Assembly (NCBI GenBank): GCA_030685235.1
Contig: MU839082.1
Location: 434,001 to 498,000 of the forward strand
Origin: Copromyces sp. CBS 386.78
Taxonomy: Eukaryota; Ascomycota; Sordariomycetes; Sordariales; Sordariaceae
Reading direction: 5' to 3'
DNA length: 64,000 nt
Numbering within the stretch: position 1 is the first letter of the stretch; each line of letters opens with the position of its first letter. A program made the translations under genes and the position numbers. The notes below the pieces were generated by a model that was not told where the DNA came from, searched no databases, and was given only the letters and a program-made list of their open reading frames with translations. Positions 9,921 to 22,299 of the stretch are shown in pieces.

Positions 9921-12900
9921 GATGTTGAAAAGCTGGTGAAATTAGTTCTGGTGGTGATGAGAGCTGGCTCTTGCTTGGCAGTCTGGGTGGTGATAAAGTT
10001 GAAGTTGACCGACATGTTTCTTCCGAAAAGGCGATCACCTCTTAGCATAAGTTGTGCCTTTTCTCCCAATGCTATAGGGATGGCTCATTGTCCCCTCGGC
10101 CATAAGCCCAACAAAGAACCGTTGTTCTTTGCGACGTGAACGAGGCATTGTCAGACAGAGCTATCTGATGCCAAATGCAGCTGTAACAAAGGAGCAGAGG
10201 TGGAGGTGCAGAGAATAGAGACGACGGAAACAGCAGAGAAGCTTGCCATCATCTGCTTTGTTTGTTCGAAGGGGGCCGGATCTGTGAGTAATGTAAGGGA
10301 TATACTCGAGTCCTGTCCAAGCCCGCTACCAAATAATCTCATTATCCCAAGAACTTTCGCGTTGGATTCCAGAGACTCTCTGATATTGGTTTCCTCGGTA
10401 TCTCAGCAACTCGTATTTCCCTGTTGTAGTGCGTTGAGATCCAGTTCAGACACTCGGCAGGTTGAGACCATTGTGCCAACTTTACTCTACCGTTGTTGAA
10501 CTCCTAGTCCAAACGCCATTTGGCAAATGAGACATGCATACATAGCCATCGCCTCAGTCTAAGTCGTGGTGGAATTTTGTGTGATGCCGGTCTTGATGTG
10601 TTACCGATCGCGAATAGTCATGAGGCCTCCTCGACACTGGCACAACTGTCACGCACTCTGGCCAGCCCTCCTCGAATCTCGATCCCGAGCATCAAGACGA
10701 TGTGAAACATGGCCGCGGAGTTTTGTCGTGAAGCGCTCGTCGTCGAAGTTCTTATCGAACCGCCCGGTCTGCTTCAGGACCTCGTGCATGTTGATGGCGA
10801 TGATGGCTTCAAGTCACCAACGCATGTGATGTGTGTATGGTGTTTGCTGCCTCTCTAATGGCTGAAGAACCATGAACTGCTGAACACGTGCATTTGAGCC
10901 ACAAGCGGTCTGCGTTTGCAACTAACAACCACAACGAACCGAGTGCGGCGGACATGTCGCCGGTCTTGTTCGTTTGTGAAGGTGTTGCGATGAAGAGCTC
11001 CATTTGTCCAAAGGGTCCGAAAGCGGGGCCCACAGCCACGAGGCAGTTTGTTTGTGCCATCCAGGGTCCGCGGATCCAAGAAAACTGTGGAGCCAAGATT
11101 TGCGCATCCCTTTGCCTGACCGGCTCACTTGTCGCATTTGTCGCAGGCCACGTCATGCACAGGGAAGGACAAGATTGGAAATGGTTAGTCTGTCGCATCC
11201 AAAAAAATAAAAGAAAAATTGGAAAAGTCGCATGTCCCTTCAGCTTGGATGGGCAAGCTGTTCTCGCGGACCATCGCAGTCTGGATGGAATTCAGTCCGT
11301 CGCGGTGCAGGCAAATCATGAGAGTGAGGGAAATAAGAAACGGGTTTCAATATCCAATTTCCTACCGTGTCATCCAGTGGCTCTCGACGCGGTCGTGCCT
11401 GCTCCCAATGAACCCATCACAGCTGAAAGCTGCAGTAGCGCGGGGTGCGAAAGCGGAGCTCTCCTCCACAGTTGAGTGTGTCGCGAGTCGACATTTCATT
11501 CCATTCACATCACATCGCATCAGATGCAGATGGCAGACATTGACGGTGACCGACCATGACGGCAGCGGCGGCGGGGAGATGCTTCATTTTCTGAGGTAGT
11601 ATCGGTGAGTGGATTGTGGCCGTGTCCCGGAGGATTGCCCTTCAGTTGACAAGATTGACAAACGTTCGGTTCTGAAACAAATGGCCGCGACAATGGTCAC
11701 TGGCGCACCCTGTTTCGGAAACGCTGGTTGCACATCGCTCTTTCGTGATGGTTCCAACGTAATTGGCTGGCGGTGACAAGAGGTTGATGAGGGAAGCGCT
11801 CACGGCTTTCGGCACTCTGGTGATGAGAGCCAATCTTGGCATAATAGAAAGCGCCTGTCCGTTTCAATATCGGTCGACCGCTATCAGTTCTGCTCTCATC
11901 TTGTGGTTGTCAGTGTCGTCGAGTTTATTCGCCGCCATCCGAAGATATTCGGTAGTTGGGTGCACGTATCCGTTAACGCGGTGAGTTGTTTGCTGCTTTT
12001 TACTCCGTCAGAGGCTGAAAAAGACGGGCGCAGGCTCAGGTTGGCATGGGTTGAAGGGCTGGCAAGTGGCAGGATCTCGAGGTCGGGTTCACGATTGCGG
12101 TGATCTAGACCGTGCCTGCCATCCTTGATCAATAGCTCCAAGTACCGGGGTTGCTTTGACCAATAGTGTGCGTTCCTTTCGCCAAAAGCCCATCGTCGGG
12201 AAGGAACGAAAGCAACACTACGTGCAGATTTCCAGCGTGTTGCGTCATTGGAGATGTCACCCTTCCTTTCCTCTTGGTAGGAGCTTGATGGTATGACAGA
12301 AGACGCACACAAAGAAGCAACGGGAAAACATGGAGGAAGCTTGAATTATCAAAGCTTGGCCTCATCATTGGGCGTCCGGTTACGATATCAATGCCAATTG
12401 CTTTACATGAACCACTACTTGGTGATTTCGACCCTCAATTGGTATCGATATTGCTTCCTGTTTTGTCTTGATTGATAGGGTCCAAGCTCCTTCTTTGCTC
12501 CCTAGGATCATTACCTCCTTCCGCTTCACTTCACCAAGTGGGCATTCTGGCAGTCCTTCGTTGTCGACCCTTACATTCACATTTGGGTCATTCAACACAC
12601 AGCGCATGTGCAAAAGTCGTGTATCCGTCGCCCAATTCTTTCTCAAACAACAAGTCACAAGCTAAAGTGAAGCCAAGCACGGCAAGTCCCCGTTTCAGCA
12701 GTAGCGTAAGTCCATTCCAGTCCACTATTCACCCTAACTAATGTCCACCTGGCCGTCGAGAGCCAGGGTCTCATGTTATGTTTGTTTCTTTTGCACTTAT
12801 CCACAATTGGATGGCTCCCTCCCGTCTCCAGTTTCTTCTCCCCCGTTTTTTCAGTTTTCTTCTCTGTTGTGTACCCTCAAAAAGGTCACATCTCACCCGC

Positions 12901-13330
12901 CAGGGACACTCGAAAGCTGATCTCTGGAATCTGGAATCTGGCTAGTACCACGGCCAGAGGCAACCAGAGAGCTACACGGGTGCAACCTTTCTTGACCACC
13001 CAGAAGCTGCCCTGTCCTGGTTCCTTGCTTCTTCTGCCGTGGCCTGCAACCTTACGACGTAAATTCCCAGCCCTCCCTTCACCTCCTCCCTGGTCCCTTC
13101 CCTATCCCGTCACTCCCACTTTTTGTCTTTTAGTCTTTTCTTCCCCTCCCTCATCTTCTTTCTTTTAACAACCCTTGAGCTGCAGTGGCCCAACCGTACC
13201 TAGTCCCAGCTCCCTCTGCTGGTGAGCTTCACGTCAACAACAACTACACTGAAGATATCAACCACCAGATCGACACAACAAAATACCTACATCTAATATC
13301 TAAAGCGGGTTATCCTGCGAAACCGCCAAA
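9921..13330. other. Gene-poor 3.4 kb intergenic region
   Basis: No frame here is long or family-like; the best are about 200 codons and overlap frames on the other strand. Base composition is ordinary, not AT-rich, so this is not RIP-mutated repeat. The last ~600 bp before the CSC1-type gene are C/T-rich with runs of CCTCCC and TTCTTT, which is typical of promoter and 5' leader sequence in filamentous fungi. A non-coding transcript is possible but cannot be judged from sequence. Confidence 0.55.
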
Positions 13331-16075
13331 ATGAGCGACATACCTAGTAACACGTCCGACACGGTCCAGGCCCAGACACCGGTATCGCTGTCGGGTAGGT
13401 CAAGAACAAGCATTCTAGAGCAACGGGCGGCAAAACTAACATTGAACCATTATAGGAATGGTCTCAACCTTGGTCCCGGTCCTCATCACATCCGCCATTT
13501 ATATAGCCATCTTCTTGATCTTGCGCAAGAGCAACCGAAGATACTATGCTCCCAGAACCTACCTAGGCAGTCTGCGAGAGAACGAACGATCACCAAGCTT
13601 ATCAAATGGCCTATTCAGCTGGTTCAAGGACTTCTGGAAGATACCCGATGTTTACGCCCTTCAGCACCAGTCGCTCGACTCGTACCTCTTCCTTCGCTAC
13701 TTGCGCATGGCCGTTACCATCTGCTTCGTTGGTTGTTGCATTACCTGGCCCGTCCTTTTCCCAGTCAATGCCACCGGTAGTAACAATTCGAAGGAGCTGG
13801 ATATCCTGACTTACGGCAACATCAACCGCGACACACAATACAACCGCTATTATGCCCACGTCTTTATCAGCTGGATCTTCCTCGGTTTTGTCATGTACCT
13901 CATCATGCGAGAGTGCATCTTCTATATCAACCTTCGCCAGGCCGTTCTCCTCAGCCCTCTTTACTCTCAGCGCATCTCATCCCGTACGGTTCTCTTTGCT
14001 TCGGTCCCAGAACCCTATCTTGATGAGCAAAAGCTGCGCAAGGTCTTTGGTGCCTCTGTCAAGAATGTGTGGATCACAAGCGAAACCAAGGAGGTCGACG
14101 AACTGGTCAAGGAGCGCGACAAGGTTGCCTTGCGCCTCGAAAAGGCCGAGGTCAAGCTGATCAAGCTTGCCAACAAGACTCGCCGAAAGGCCATGGACAA
14201 AGGTGCTGTCGACGACATCGACAAGCAGGCCCCTCTGGATGCCGAGTCTGGTAGCATTGCGGCCCGCTGGGTCCCTAGGAAGAAGCGCCCAACTCATCGT
14301 CTTGGACTCCTGGGCCTGATCGGCAAGAAGGTTGACACGATCGACTGGTGCCGCGAGGAGCTTATGCGTCTCATCCCCGAGGCTGAGGCAGCTCAGGACA
14401 AGTACCGTGATGGAGCCTTCAAGAAGGTCCCTGGCGTTTTTATCGAGTTCAGGACCCAAGCCGATGCTGAAGGAGCCGCCCAGATCCTGGCCCATCACCA
14501 AGGACTCCAGATGACTCCCAAGTACGTCGGTATCCGCCCTTCTGAGATTGTCTGGACATCACTTGCCATCCCCTGGTGGCAGCGTGTTATTCGTCGCTAC
14601 GTTGTCTATGCCTTCATTACCGCTATGATCATCTTTTGGGCTGTTCCGGTTGGTGTTGTTGGTATTATCAGCAACGTCGACAAACTCAAGCAAATCTCAT
14701 TCCTGACATGGCTCGACAAGATCCCCGCCGTCATCATGGGCGTTGTCACCGGCTTGCTGCCCTCCGTCGCTCTTTCCATTCTCATGTCTTTGGTTCCGGT
14801 CGTCATCCGTATCTGTGCCAAGCAAGCCGGCGAGCCTTCGCTCTCTCGAGTCGAGCTGTTCACTCAGAACGCTTACTTCGCTTTCCAGGTGATCCAGGTG
14901 TTTTTGGTCGCTACTGTCGCCTCATCTGCCACTGCCGTCGCGAAGCAGATTTATGATAACCCGGGTTCAGTGACGAGTCTCCTTTCCGAGAACTTGCCAA
15001 AATCCTCCAACTTCTACATCTCCTACTTCATTGTACAGGGCTTGAGCATTGCGACTTCGGTCTTGACGCAGGTAGTCGGATTCTTCATCTTCAACATTCT
15101 GTACAAGTTCCTTGCCAGTACCCCTCGCGCTCTATACACCAAGTGGGCGAACCTAAGTGCCATTTCCTGGGGTAGCACCTTGCCAGTCTATACCAACATT
15201 GTGGTCATCGGTAAGTTTTCCCTGCCCACCTACCATACACGCATTCCACTAACATATTCATAGCCATTGCGTACTCGACTATTGCTCCTCTTATGCTGGG
15301 CTGGGCTACACTTGCTATGGGCTTGTTCTATATTGCTTGGCGCTACAATGTCCTGTTTGTCACGGACACTCAGATTGACACTCGTGGTCTCATTTACCCT
15401 CGCGCCATCAAGCAGCTCTTCACTGGCATCTACTTGGCTGAAATCTGCATGATCGGCCTTTTCGGTGCCTCTGTTGCCCCCGGCCCGCTTGTTCTCATGG
15501 TCATCTTCCTCGTCTTTACTGTCCTCTTCCATATCAGCATGAACTCTGCCCTAGACCCGTTGATGTACAACCTTCCTCTCAATCTTCTTGCGGAGGAGGA
15601 GGGTCCTCTGCTCGACACTCCCGTCGATCTGCCTGCCGCAGAGAATGGACACGACGCTCCTGAAAAGGTTCCGACAAACGGTACCAACGGTGCTCAGAGC
15701 CGCGCCTCCGATCCAATCCTTGGTGCAAAGAAGGCCTACAAGAAGCCCAACTTTTTTACCAAGTTCCTCAAGCCCTGGATCTACTCCGACTACAGAACCC
15801 TGCGGGCTTTCCAGCCCAAGGGTACTCACCTCGATCCATACGCCGAAGAGGTCGAAAGAGATGCGTACTGCCCGCCCAGTGTCACGTCGGATGTACCGCT
15901 TCTTTGGATCCCCAGCGATGCCAATGGTGCCGGCGTGTCTCGCCAGGAGGTGGAGCACACGACCAGGGCCATCCCGATCACAGATGAGGGCTGCGAGTTG
16001 GACGAGAAGGGACATTTGGTCTGGGACCAGGAGGGGACTAGGCCTCCTATCTGGGAGGAGAAGATCTACTACTAA
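13331..16075 (+). CDS. CSC1/RSN1 (OSCA/TMEM63, DUF221) family cation channel
   Basis: Three exons: 13331-13394, 13456-15210 and 15264-16075, giving 876 residues. Both introns (61 and 53 bp) have GTAGGT/GTAAGT donors and TAG acceptors, and the frame is continuous. The protein has an N-terminal membrane segment (VPVLITSAIYIAIFLIL), two further helices, then a cytosolic domain starting at the RRM-like strand TVLFASVPEPYLDE. A multi-helix pore block follows from about residue 365 (VVYAFITAMIIFWAVPVG). This matches the order RSN1_TM, PHM7_cyt, RSN1_7TM of the family. Yeast Csc1 and plant OSCA proteins are osmo- or mechanosensitive calcium-permeable channels, so that role is inferred here. The cytosolic tail after about 730 is hydrophilic. 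Fungi carry several paralogues and I cannot say which one this is. Confidence 0.92.
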
Positions 16076-16497
16076 ACGTAGATCCATCTTGACTAACGTC
16101 TTTTGTATTGTTTCTCGTTTGAGTTTTGTATCCAGACTCCCTTCACCTTGGTATATGTGTGGGGGCATTGGCAACAACCTACTACCCTAACGTTTTTTCA
16201 AATTCTTTATACCCGGCATTTTGGCCCCTTTACCTAACGAGAACTATTTACCTATTTTTTTTTCTTCCTTTTTGTCCTTGTCCATGGTTTAATGATATGT
16301 CATGACACATGGTGGAAAAGTTTAAAAAGGGACATCATAGGATAGCTTTAATGGAGTGGTTATTGACTTGTCGTTCCCTTTTCTCAAGTGTTATACGAAA
16401 AATTGATACACCGCTTGTAAAGTGGTATATTCCGTAAAAATGCAATGACGCTCATGAAACGAAAAATTCCTTCCTTCACCTAAACTAACCCCCGAAA
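16076..16497. other. Convergent 3' flanks
   Basis: About 420 bp between the stop codons of two convergent genes. It is T-rich, and probably carries both polyadenylation regions. No gene seen. Confidence 0.6.
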
Positions 16498-18373
16498 TTA
16501 TCGATGGCCGTTCTGACTTCCGTACGGATACGACGCATGGCTTACCAGCCCAACATTATCCTCATCCTCTCGTGGCGCCGGCAGAGGATCATAATACCCA
16601 CTGCTCTGGTTCCTGTATATGCTTGGGCGCATACCATGATCTACTCCATGATAAGTCGTAGTACCGCCACCGCCAGCGTTGCGGCCCTCGTAGTATTGAT
16701 CATCGTCGACGGACGCAGCAGAGCCGCTTCTTGCTCGTCGTTCATACTCCGCCCTTGGCATGCCTCCCCCCGCCAGATCCAAGCTATCAAAGCTTTCACT
16801 CCTCCCGGCCGCATTCGCATTCGACCATGCGACCCTATAGCTCGTATCAACATGTCCATGCCCATCATGCCCATACATCCCATGCGCAAAATGATGCTGA
16901 TGCGCCTGCGCCGGCGCTTCCAAGTCCCCTCCTCCCATCATCACAACTCCCTCCCGCTGTTCCACCACCTCAATCGACGAATCGCTGCCACTCTTCTGTC
17001 TCCCCCTGGTACTAGCACCCCTCAAGGGAATACTGTTCCCCAAGGGGTGGTTATCTTTGTCGAGATGCAAATAACTCACATCCCTCTCTCGCTTCTTCAC
17101 TCCCACAAACAACCACCGGATCCCTCTCCCGAAACCCTTGACAACATCCCAGATGTTGATGGCGTCCCAAAGCGCCAGGATACCCATCGGTCCTCCTTGT
17201 TTCTTGGCGCGGCCGTCAAAGCTCATGCCCCGGTTGCTGTTGCGGGGGGTATAGGGGGCGTAAGGGAAAGCCCAGAGGTGGAGGATGGCGAAGCAGGCCA
17301 TCTCGAAGCAGAGCAACAAGGAGGGAATGCCGACTTTGATGTCGGGGTAGGCGAGGACCGAGTTGGGTTTGATGGCGTGGATGGTTTCGGAGGTGCCAAC
17401 GGAGATGGCGACGGATTGCCAGAAGGAGAGGAAGATGACGAGTTTGATGGCCAAAACCTTGAGGAATGGCTGATTCGGGGATAATTCCGGGGTCGCATGG
17501 AGTTGGGCGTAGAACTGGATGAGGGCGTACATGGCGATGGTGACGGCCAGGGATTGGATTGCCACTATCTGTTTTGGGGGAGGGAGATGGTTAGCAAGAC
17601 GGGGAATAAAGGGTGAGGTAAACAATGGGAGTTGGAAGAAGTGAACAGGAGGAGAAAGGGGAGGGGGGAGAAAGACATACCCAAATATGGCCAAACATGG
17701 GCGAATTGCTACTCTCGCAATACCGCCCATGATACTGGCTCAACACCGCCGCGACCGTCATAGCCACTCGCACAAAGCAGTAATGATAAACGGCAATCCA
17801 GATGATATTAAACCACGTCAGCCCGCTCCTCGGCGTCCTCCAGGGACCCTTCCTGTGCCCGCCACAGCACTTGGCCATCCAGTTGATGGGCCACACCCAA
17901 TCCTTGATGGGCTGCATCTCGCGAAAGTACTCCTTTTGCGAGTGCAGATCGGGCGCGATGTAGTGACACATCAGGCTGAAGAAGGAGCTGATGGCAAAGG
18001 CCTCGTAGCAGTCGCTCAGAACTTGGAAGTAGATGGCGTGCCAGTAGAAGCGCAAGGACAAGAAGGAGGAGCAGGCGTAGATGGGCACCATGAATAGGAT
18101 GCGGATGATCTGCTTTTGCTCGGCGGGCACCGTGTAGTTGGTCGCGTGCCGCATGATCAGGTAGAAGCTCATAACTATGGCTACCACGGTCGAGGCGGCG
18201 GCGATTATGAGGGCGAGGGAGTGGAAGGTTAGGGGCCCGGCTATGGTACGCTCATCGCCGGGGTAGACTGTGAGGCAGAAAGTTGGTGATTTTGTCTATC
18301 TGGTAAAGGGTCCGGGACGGGACTTACTTCGCATCTCCTCCAACGTGGTATTGCAGAATAGTAGGGAACCCAT
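16498..18373 (-). CDS. TMEM184/OST-alpha family (DUF300) multi-pass membrane protein
   Basis: Three exons on the minus strand: 18328-18373, 17681-18267 and 16498-17568, giving 567 residues. The introns (60 and 112 bp) have GTAAGT and GTATGT donors and CAG acceptors. The N terminus is MGSLLFCNTTLEEMR, with an NTT glycosylation site before the first helix (LALIIAAASTVVAIVM). The second exon carries family hallmarks: CSSFLSLRF, a segment with CYEAFAISSF, and a central part containing WPINWMAKCCGG. Further helices follow to about residue 330 (VKIGIPSLLLCFEMACFAI). The rest is a hydrophilic Gly/His/Tyr-rich tail. The family (Solute_trans_a, PF03619) includes organic-solute transporter alpha and the TMEM184 proteins; fungal substrates are unknown. 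A vacuolar or plasma-membrane location is inference. Confidence 0.9.
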
Positions 18374-19464
18374 GATGGGCGATAGTCTGGCGCTGCCGTC
18401 GGCGCCAGTAGTACTTGTCGTTTCTGGTGGCCGGAAAGTCGTGGTTTACGGATCGAAATTGTTTGGTATATTTGTAAAGTCGCAAGATTGTCGGATTCGT
18501 TAACCAGAGGAACTCCAATCGCAATCGTCGTGAATATCCTTCCAGAAAGTTCCGTCGAGTGTTGTTCAAAGAATTCGTCCCATCAAACGTGTCATATCAG
18601 ATGTTTCTCGCTTAAGGCGCAAGGTAATGATGATGTTCGTAATGCCAAACTCCTGCACGATGTAGGTAAAAAGTATGCGAGTAACGTTCCTCCCCTAAAA
18701 AAATCCCAACTCGTCCCGTCGGGTTCCTCCTTTGGAAAGATCCCGCACTCAAATGAGCATCTGAATTGTGTGCGCAACCGTTGCGTAAAAGCGTGGAGGT
18801 GACGCACTACACCGCCGAATGGCGCAGCCGAAATTGAGCTGTTCAGAAGGGAGGGGCCGGAGGTTCAGGTTTTTCGACTCGTGCCACAGACGTCTGAATA
18901 GCTCAAAGGTGGAAGAACTGCGTGGCGCTGGAAAAGCTGATATCTCGAATTTCGTTGTCGTTCCGTTCCTTCAACCGAGACGGGAGAAATTGAAGAAGAA
19001 AAGAAGTCGAGTCAAGAGAAGGAAGGAACAAGTCAAAAACCGCGGCACACGACTTTCCTTCTTGTTTCGTTTCGTTCTTTCCGCTGCTTCTAGCTGGCTT
19101 GGTAAAATCGTCTCGTTTGTTTTCGCGGGGTGCTCCAGGAAGCCGGAAAGAGGCCGAGCACACACAGCAATCGATGAGGGAAGTTGGAAGAGGAAATTCG
19201 AAAAAAGAAAGGAAGGAAGAAACAAAACGAATGGAGATCGTGAAAGAGTGAGAAAGCGAAAGGAGTGAGGTGGGAGTGGAAAAGTGTTTTGACATATTCT
19301 CATTCCTCCCCGTAATGTACTAACCCTGCACCGCCCGCCCTAGTATCTAGTGTACGCAGTAGCGCCGTTGTAGCCGTGGAACGCGAATCCCATGCTTTTT
19401 GGCCCAAGGTATGTAATTGGAATTGTTAGTGTTGTGCTCCCGTCAGCCCAACATCACTAAGGTA
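18374..19464. other. Intergenic up to the transposon boundary
   Basis: About 1.1 kb of ordinary base composition between the TMEM184-type start and the left end of the inserted element. A purine-rich stretch (18980-19270, AG-rich on plus, hence CT-rich toward the minus-strand gene) resembles a fungal CT-rich promoter or leader. A 149-codon plus-strand frame here is Arg/Lys low-complexity and is probably a by-product of that purine run. Confidence 0.55.
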
Positions 19465-19532
19465 CCGTATCCTCTCGGGGCATCCGGTTTTAGGTTCCAA
19501 GGAAATCAGACATAATCTGCAAGTATACTGTA
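19465..19532 (+). repeat. Left terminal inverted repeat (68 bp)
   Basis: It pairs with 29602-29669 read in reverse. The five differences are G/T, A/G, T/G, C/T and T/C, three of them transitions. It keeps near-normal GC, unlike the interior. The outer neighbour is the dinucleotide TA. Confidence 0.92.
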
Positions 19533-20459
19533 ACATTCATGCCCACCAGAAATTGTATACAAGACGGTGATTTTCAATATCTCCACCCTCCAACTCTTTC
19601 TATTATACCCTATAACCTTCCTTATAACTTTCTCTCATTCTTTTACCATCTATAGAACTCGTTACCGTCGATATCGTAATACTTTATAGTATTAACTATA
19701 GATCTACGCGTTAAGATATTCTATCTCAACGTAGGCACTAGGATCTAAGAGCGGGTACTAGTACCCCTAATACCCCCAGTACCCCTAGCACTAGTACTAG
19801 AAATCCTAGCTCAACTAATACTAGTACTAGAAATCCCAATTCAACCAATTTAACCAACACCTTCTCCTCTTCTACTACCCTCCCTTCTATCGAATTAATA
19901 ACGTACTAAACGATATACTAATCGTAAACTAAAACTATATAGTAATAAGGTTATAAAAGAGAAATACAAGCGGAAGCCTAAAATTAAGGTAAAACGGCAC
20001 TATACTAACGAATTCAAAATCCAAATTAATATAATTAAAATTATATCGTAGCGGGGTAAACTAATACTAATAGCGAAAATAAATATTAATGTACTTTATA
20101 CAAACTAAAATACTTTTTAAAAAAGGCGAAACTATTAATTAACGCTATCGTCGTCGTACTAGCGTTCGTAACTACAATTAAAACTATACTATCGATAGTT
20201 ACCGCAATATTTATATATACGAAATTACTACCTTCTTTAAAATACTACGGGCTACTATATAGGATTAATAGAATAAGCGAAAAAAAATATTACTTTATAT
20301 AATTCGAACGGGTAGAATCCTATAGCCAGAATTTAAATACTAACTATTTAAAAAATTCTAATATACTAAATAGAACAACAATTTAATTATAATAATATAG
20401 TTCCGCCGAAAATTAACCGCTCTATTTAAAGAGATTTATCCGGATTAAACACAATTATA

Positions 20460-21511
20460 AAATTTCTATTTCTCTTCTAACTAATTTAGAAACTTCTTAT
20501 CTTATTATTATATTACGAACCGAAAAATTACCTATTAAACCCAAAAGCTACCAACTAAACTACACTTAAAAGTAAACTCGTTTTTAAAGTAAGTCCAAAC
20601 CTAGAAATTATTAAAGAAAGCCTAAAAATTATCGGGGAAAGCCTAAAAATTATCGGGAAAGGCGTAAAAATTATCGGAAACTAACCAACAAAACCTACAG
20701 GTTCATCAAACGGAACAATTAGCCTACCGTACTTAACACTCGCATTCGGTTTCCTCTTTATACTATTTATAAATTTCGACGAAATCCTTCTCCCTTTTAA
20801 ATATTTCGATAATTATACCTACTTAATAAAAAGAAGTAAATCTATTTCTAGTAAAATTAATCGAAATAAATAAAATAAATAATAAATTACCCTAATTCTA
20901 TATATCTTTACAAATAATATTACTCGTTTCAAACTGACTATTATCTTTTATAAAGAAAGTACTTCTTATAAAATAATTAAAGAGAAAACTCTTTATATTC
21001 AAAATATAGAAGTATAATTCAATAAAATAATATATTAGAACGAAGACTTACTACTTAATTAATTTAATAATAAGCTTACTCCTATTATTAATAACGATAT
21101 TAAACAAAAATTATTACTAATTATAAATATATACCTATCTTATAATACCCAACGAATCTATAATAAATTTAAAAATATAAAAATAATACTAACCATAATC
21201 CCTAATAGCCTTACCAACCTTCTCCAACCTCTTAATACCACTATTAATTCGTCGTTTAAAAAAATATTAAAAAAGGAAATAATGTTAGCCATAAAAAATT
21301 AAGAGGAAGATAACCCGGGTAAAGAATAATCCATCTCTAATAAGAGGATTATAATAACTTATATCGTCTCAAAATATTAAAATACTCTAATAATTAAAAA
21401 AAAAAAATATAATTATCAAATCTTTCAAAGATAATAATATATCTATTCTTCCAAATAACAGCGAAAATCACCTCATTAACATTAAAAAAATTAACCGGGA
21501 AACCATCGACT
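20460..21511 (+). pseudogene. DDE_1/CENP-B-type transposase relic of the outer element
   Basis: Conceptual translation through stops shows a CENP-B-like helix-turn-helix at about 20464-20580 (FRNFLS, then NRKIT and TQKLP), in a different frame from the catalytic part. The catalytic core lies in one frame from 20772: NFDEI with the first Asp at 20778, then a position at 21126 inside IINIYLSYNT, then one at 21234 inside LLQPLNTTIN. In related fungal pogo/Fot1 transposases the second and third positions are Asp; here both codons read AAT, which fits G-to-A change. Spacings are 116 and 36 residues. Several TAA/TAG stops interrupt the frame. The C-terminal part (SENHLINIKKINRETIDL) runs right up to the gypsy insertion. 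A Ser/Thr/Pro-rich stretch (19756-19880) precedes the HTH region. Confidence 0.8.
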
Positions 21512-21743
21512 TATCACGGGTAGAGGGCGAGAGGTTGAGTGTAAATGTAGATATGCGTAATTGTACGAGGAGAGGAAAGGAAGAGAAGTGTAGAGGTGCG
21601 CTCGGGAGATAGGCCTTTATAGGACTCGAGCTATAAACTAGTAGGTCTATGGCGGGAGGCCGCAGCCAATCAACCGAAATAGTGATAGTAGTCTTAGAGA
21701 ACTACTATTACCAATATATATAATACAAACTAACCCTATAATA
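21512..21743 (-). repeat. LTR, downstream (3') copy of the minus-strand element
   Basis: Aligns without gaps to 28406-28637. By hand I count 38 differences in 232 positions, all C/T or A/G. The ends read TATCAC and ATAATA (GTGATA in the other copy), so the LTR has short inverted ends but not the usual TG...CA. Boundaries could be off by a few bases. Confidence 0.88.
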
Positions 21744-22299
21744 TTACCCCTGCTTAAAAGAAGCTATATAGTTAATTAAAAATATATAAAATAATAGATA
21801 ACTTTATTAAACGTTTAGTTTAACAGTAAAAATTTTTTATAGCCGCTAATTGTAACGATTTTCTCTTCTTTTTATATTTCGCTAGCGGAATTTCTACTTC
21901 TATAGCTAGCTCCTCTTCCTCTTTTAGCGTCCTCTTTCGCTTCCGTTCCGCCGCTAATTAGTCTAGGGGTATTAGAATTTCCAAGTATATTTTATAAAAT
22001 TATTGTATTATATTAAGGAATATAATTATATTAGTACGCTGCTATTATAAAGGTTAATAAAATAATATTTAAACGATAAAATATTTTTAATAACCGTTAG
22101 CCGTTTTATAATAATTATTAATTTTAATAAAATCCTATTTTACTGAACCCTCTTCGTTATTAATCCTTTTTATACTACGATTTTAATTTATATAAACGTT
22201 TTTTTATATTTCTAATTATCTTGGAATATTTATTTCGGCCTATAATTTAATTTTATTAATATAGAAAGTCGGGCTATATTTTATATTAATGGGGAATTT

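Noticed and set aside
13977..14501. Minus-strand frame of 174 codons inside the CSC1-type gene
   Set aside because: It is the antisense shadow of a well-supported exon.
18819..19268. 149-codon Arg/Lys-rich plus frame
   Set aside because: It lies in a purine-rich promoter-like stretch with an overlapping opposite-strand frame and no recognisable domain.
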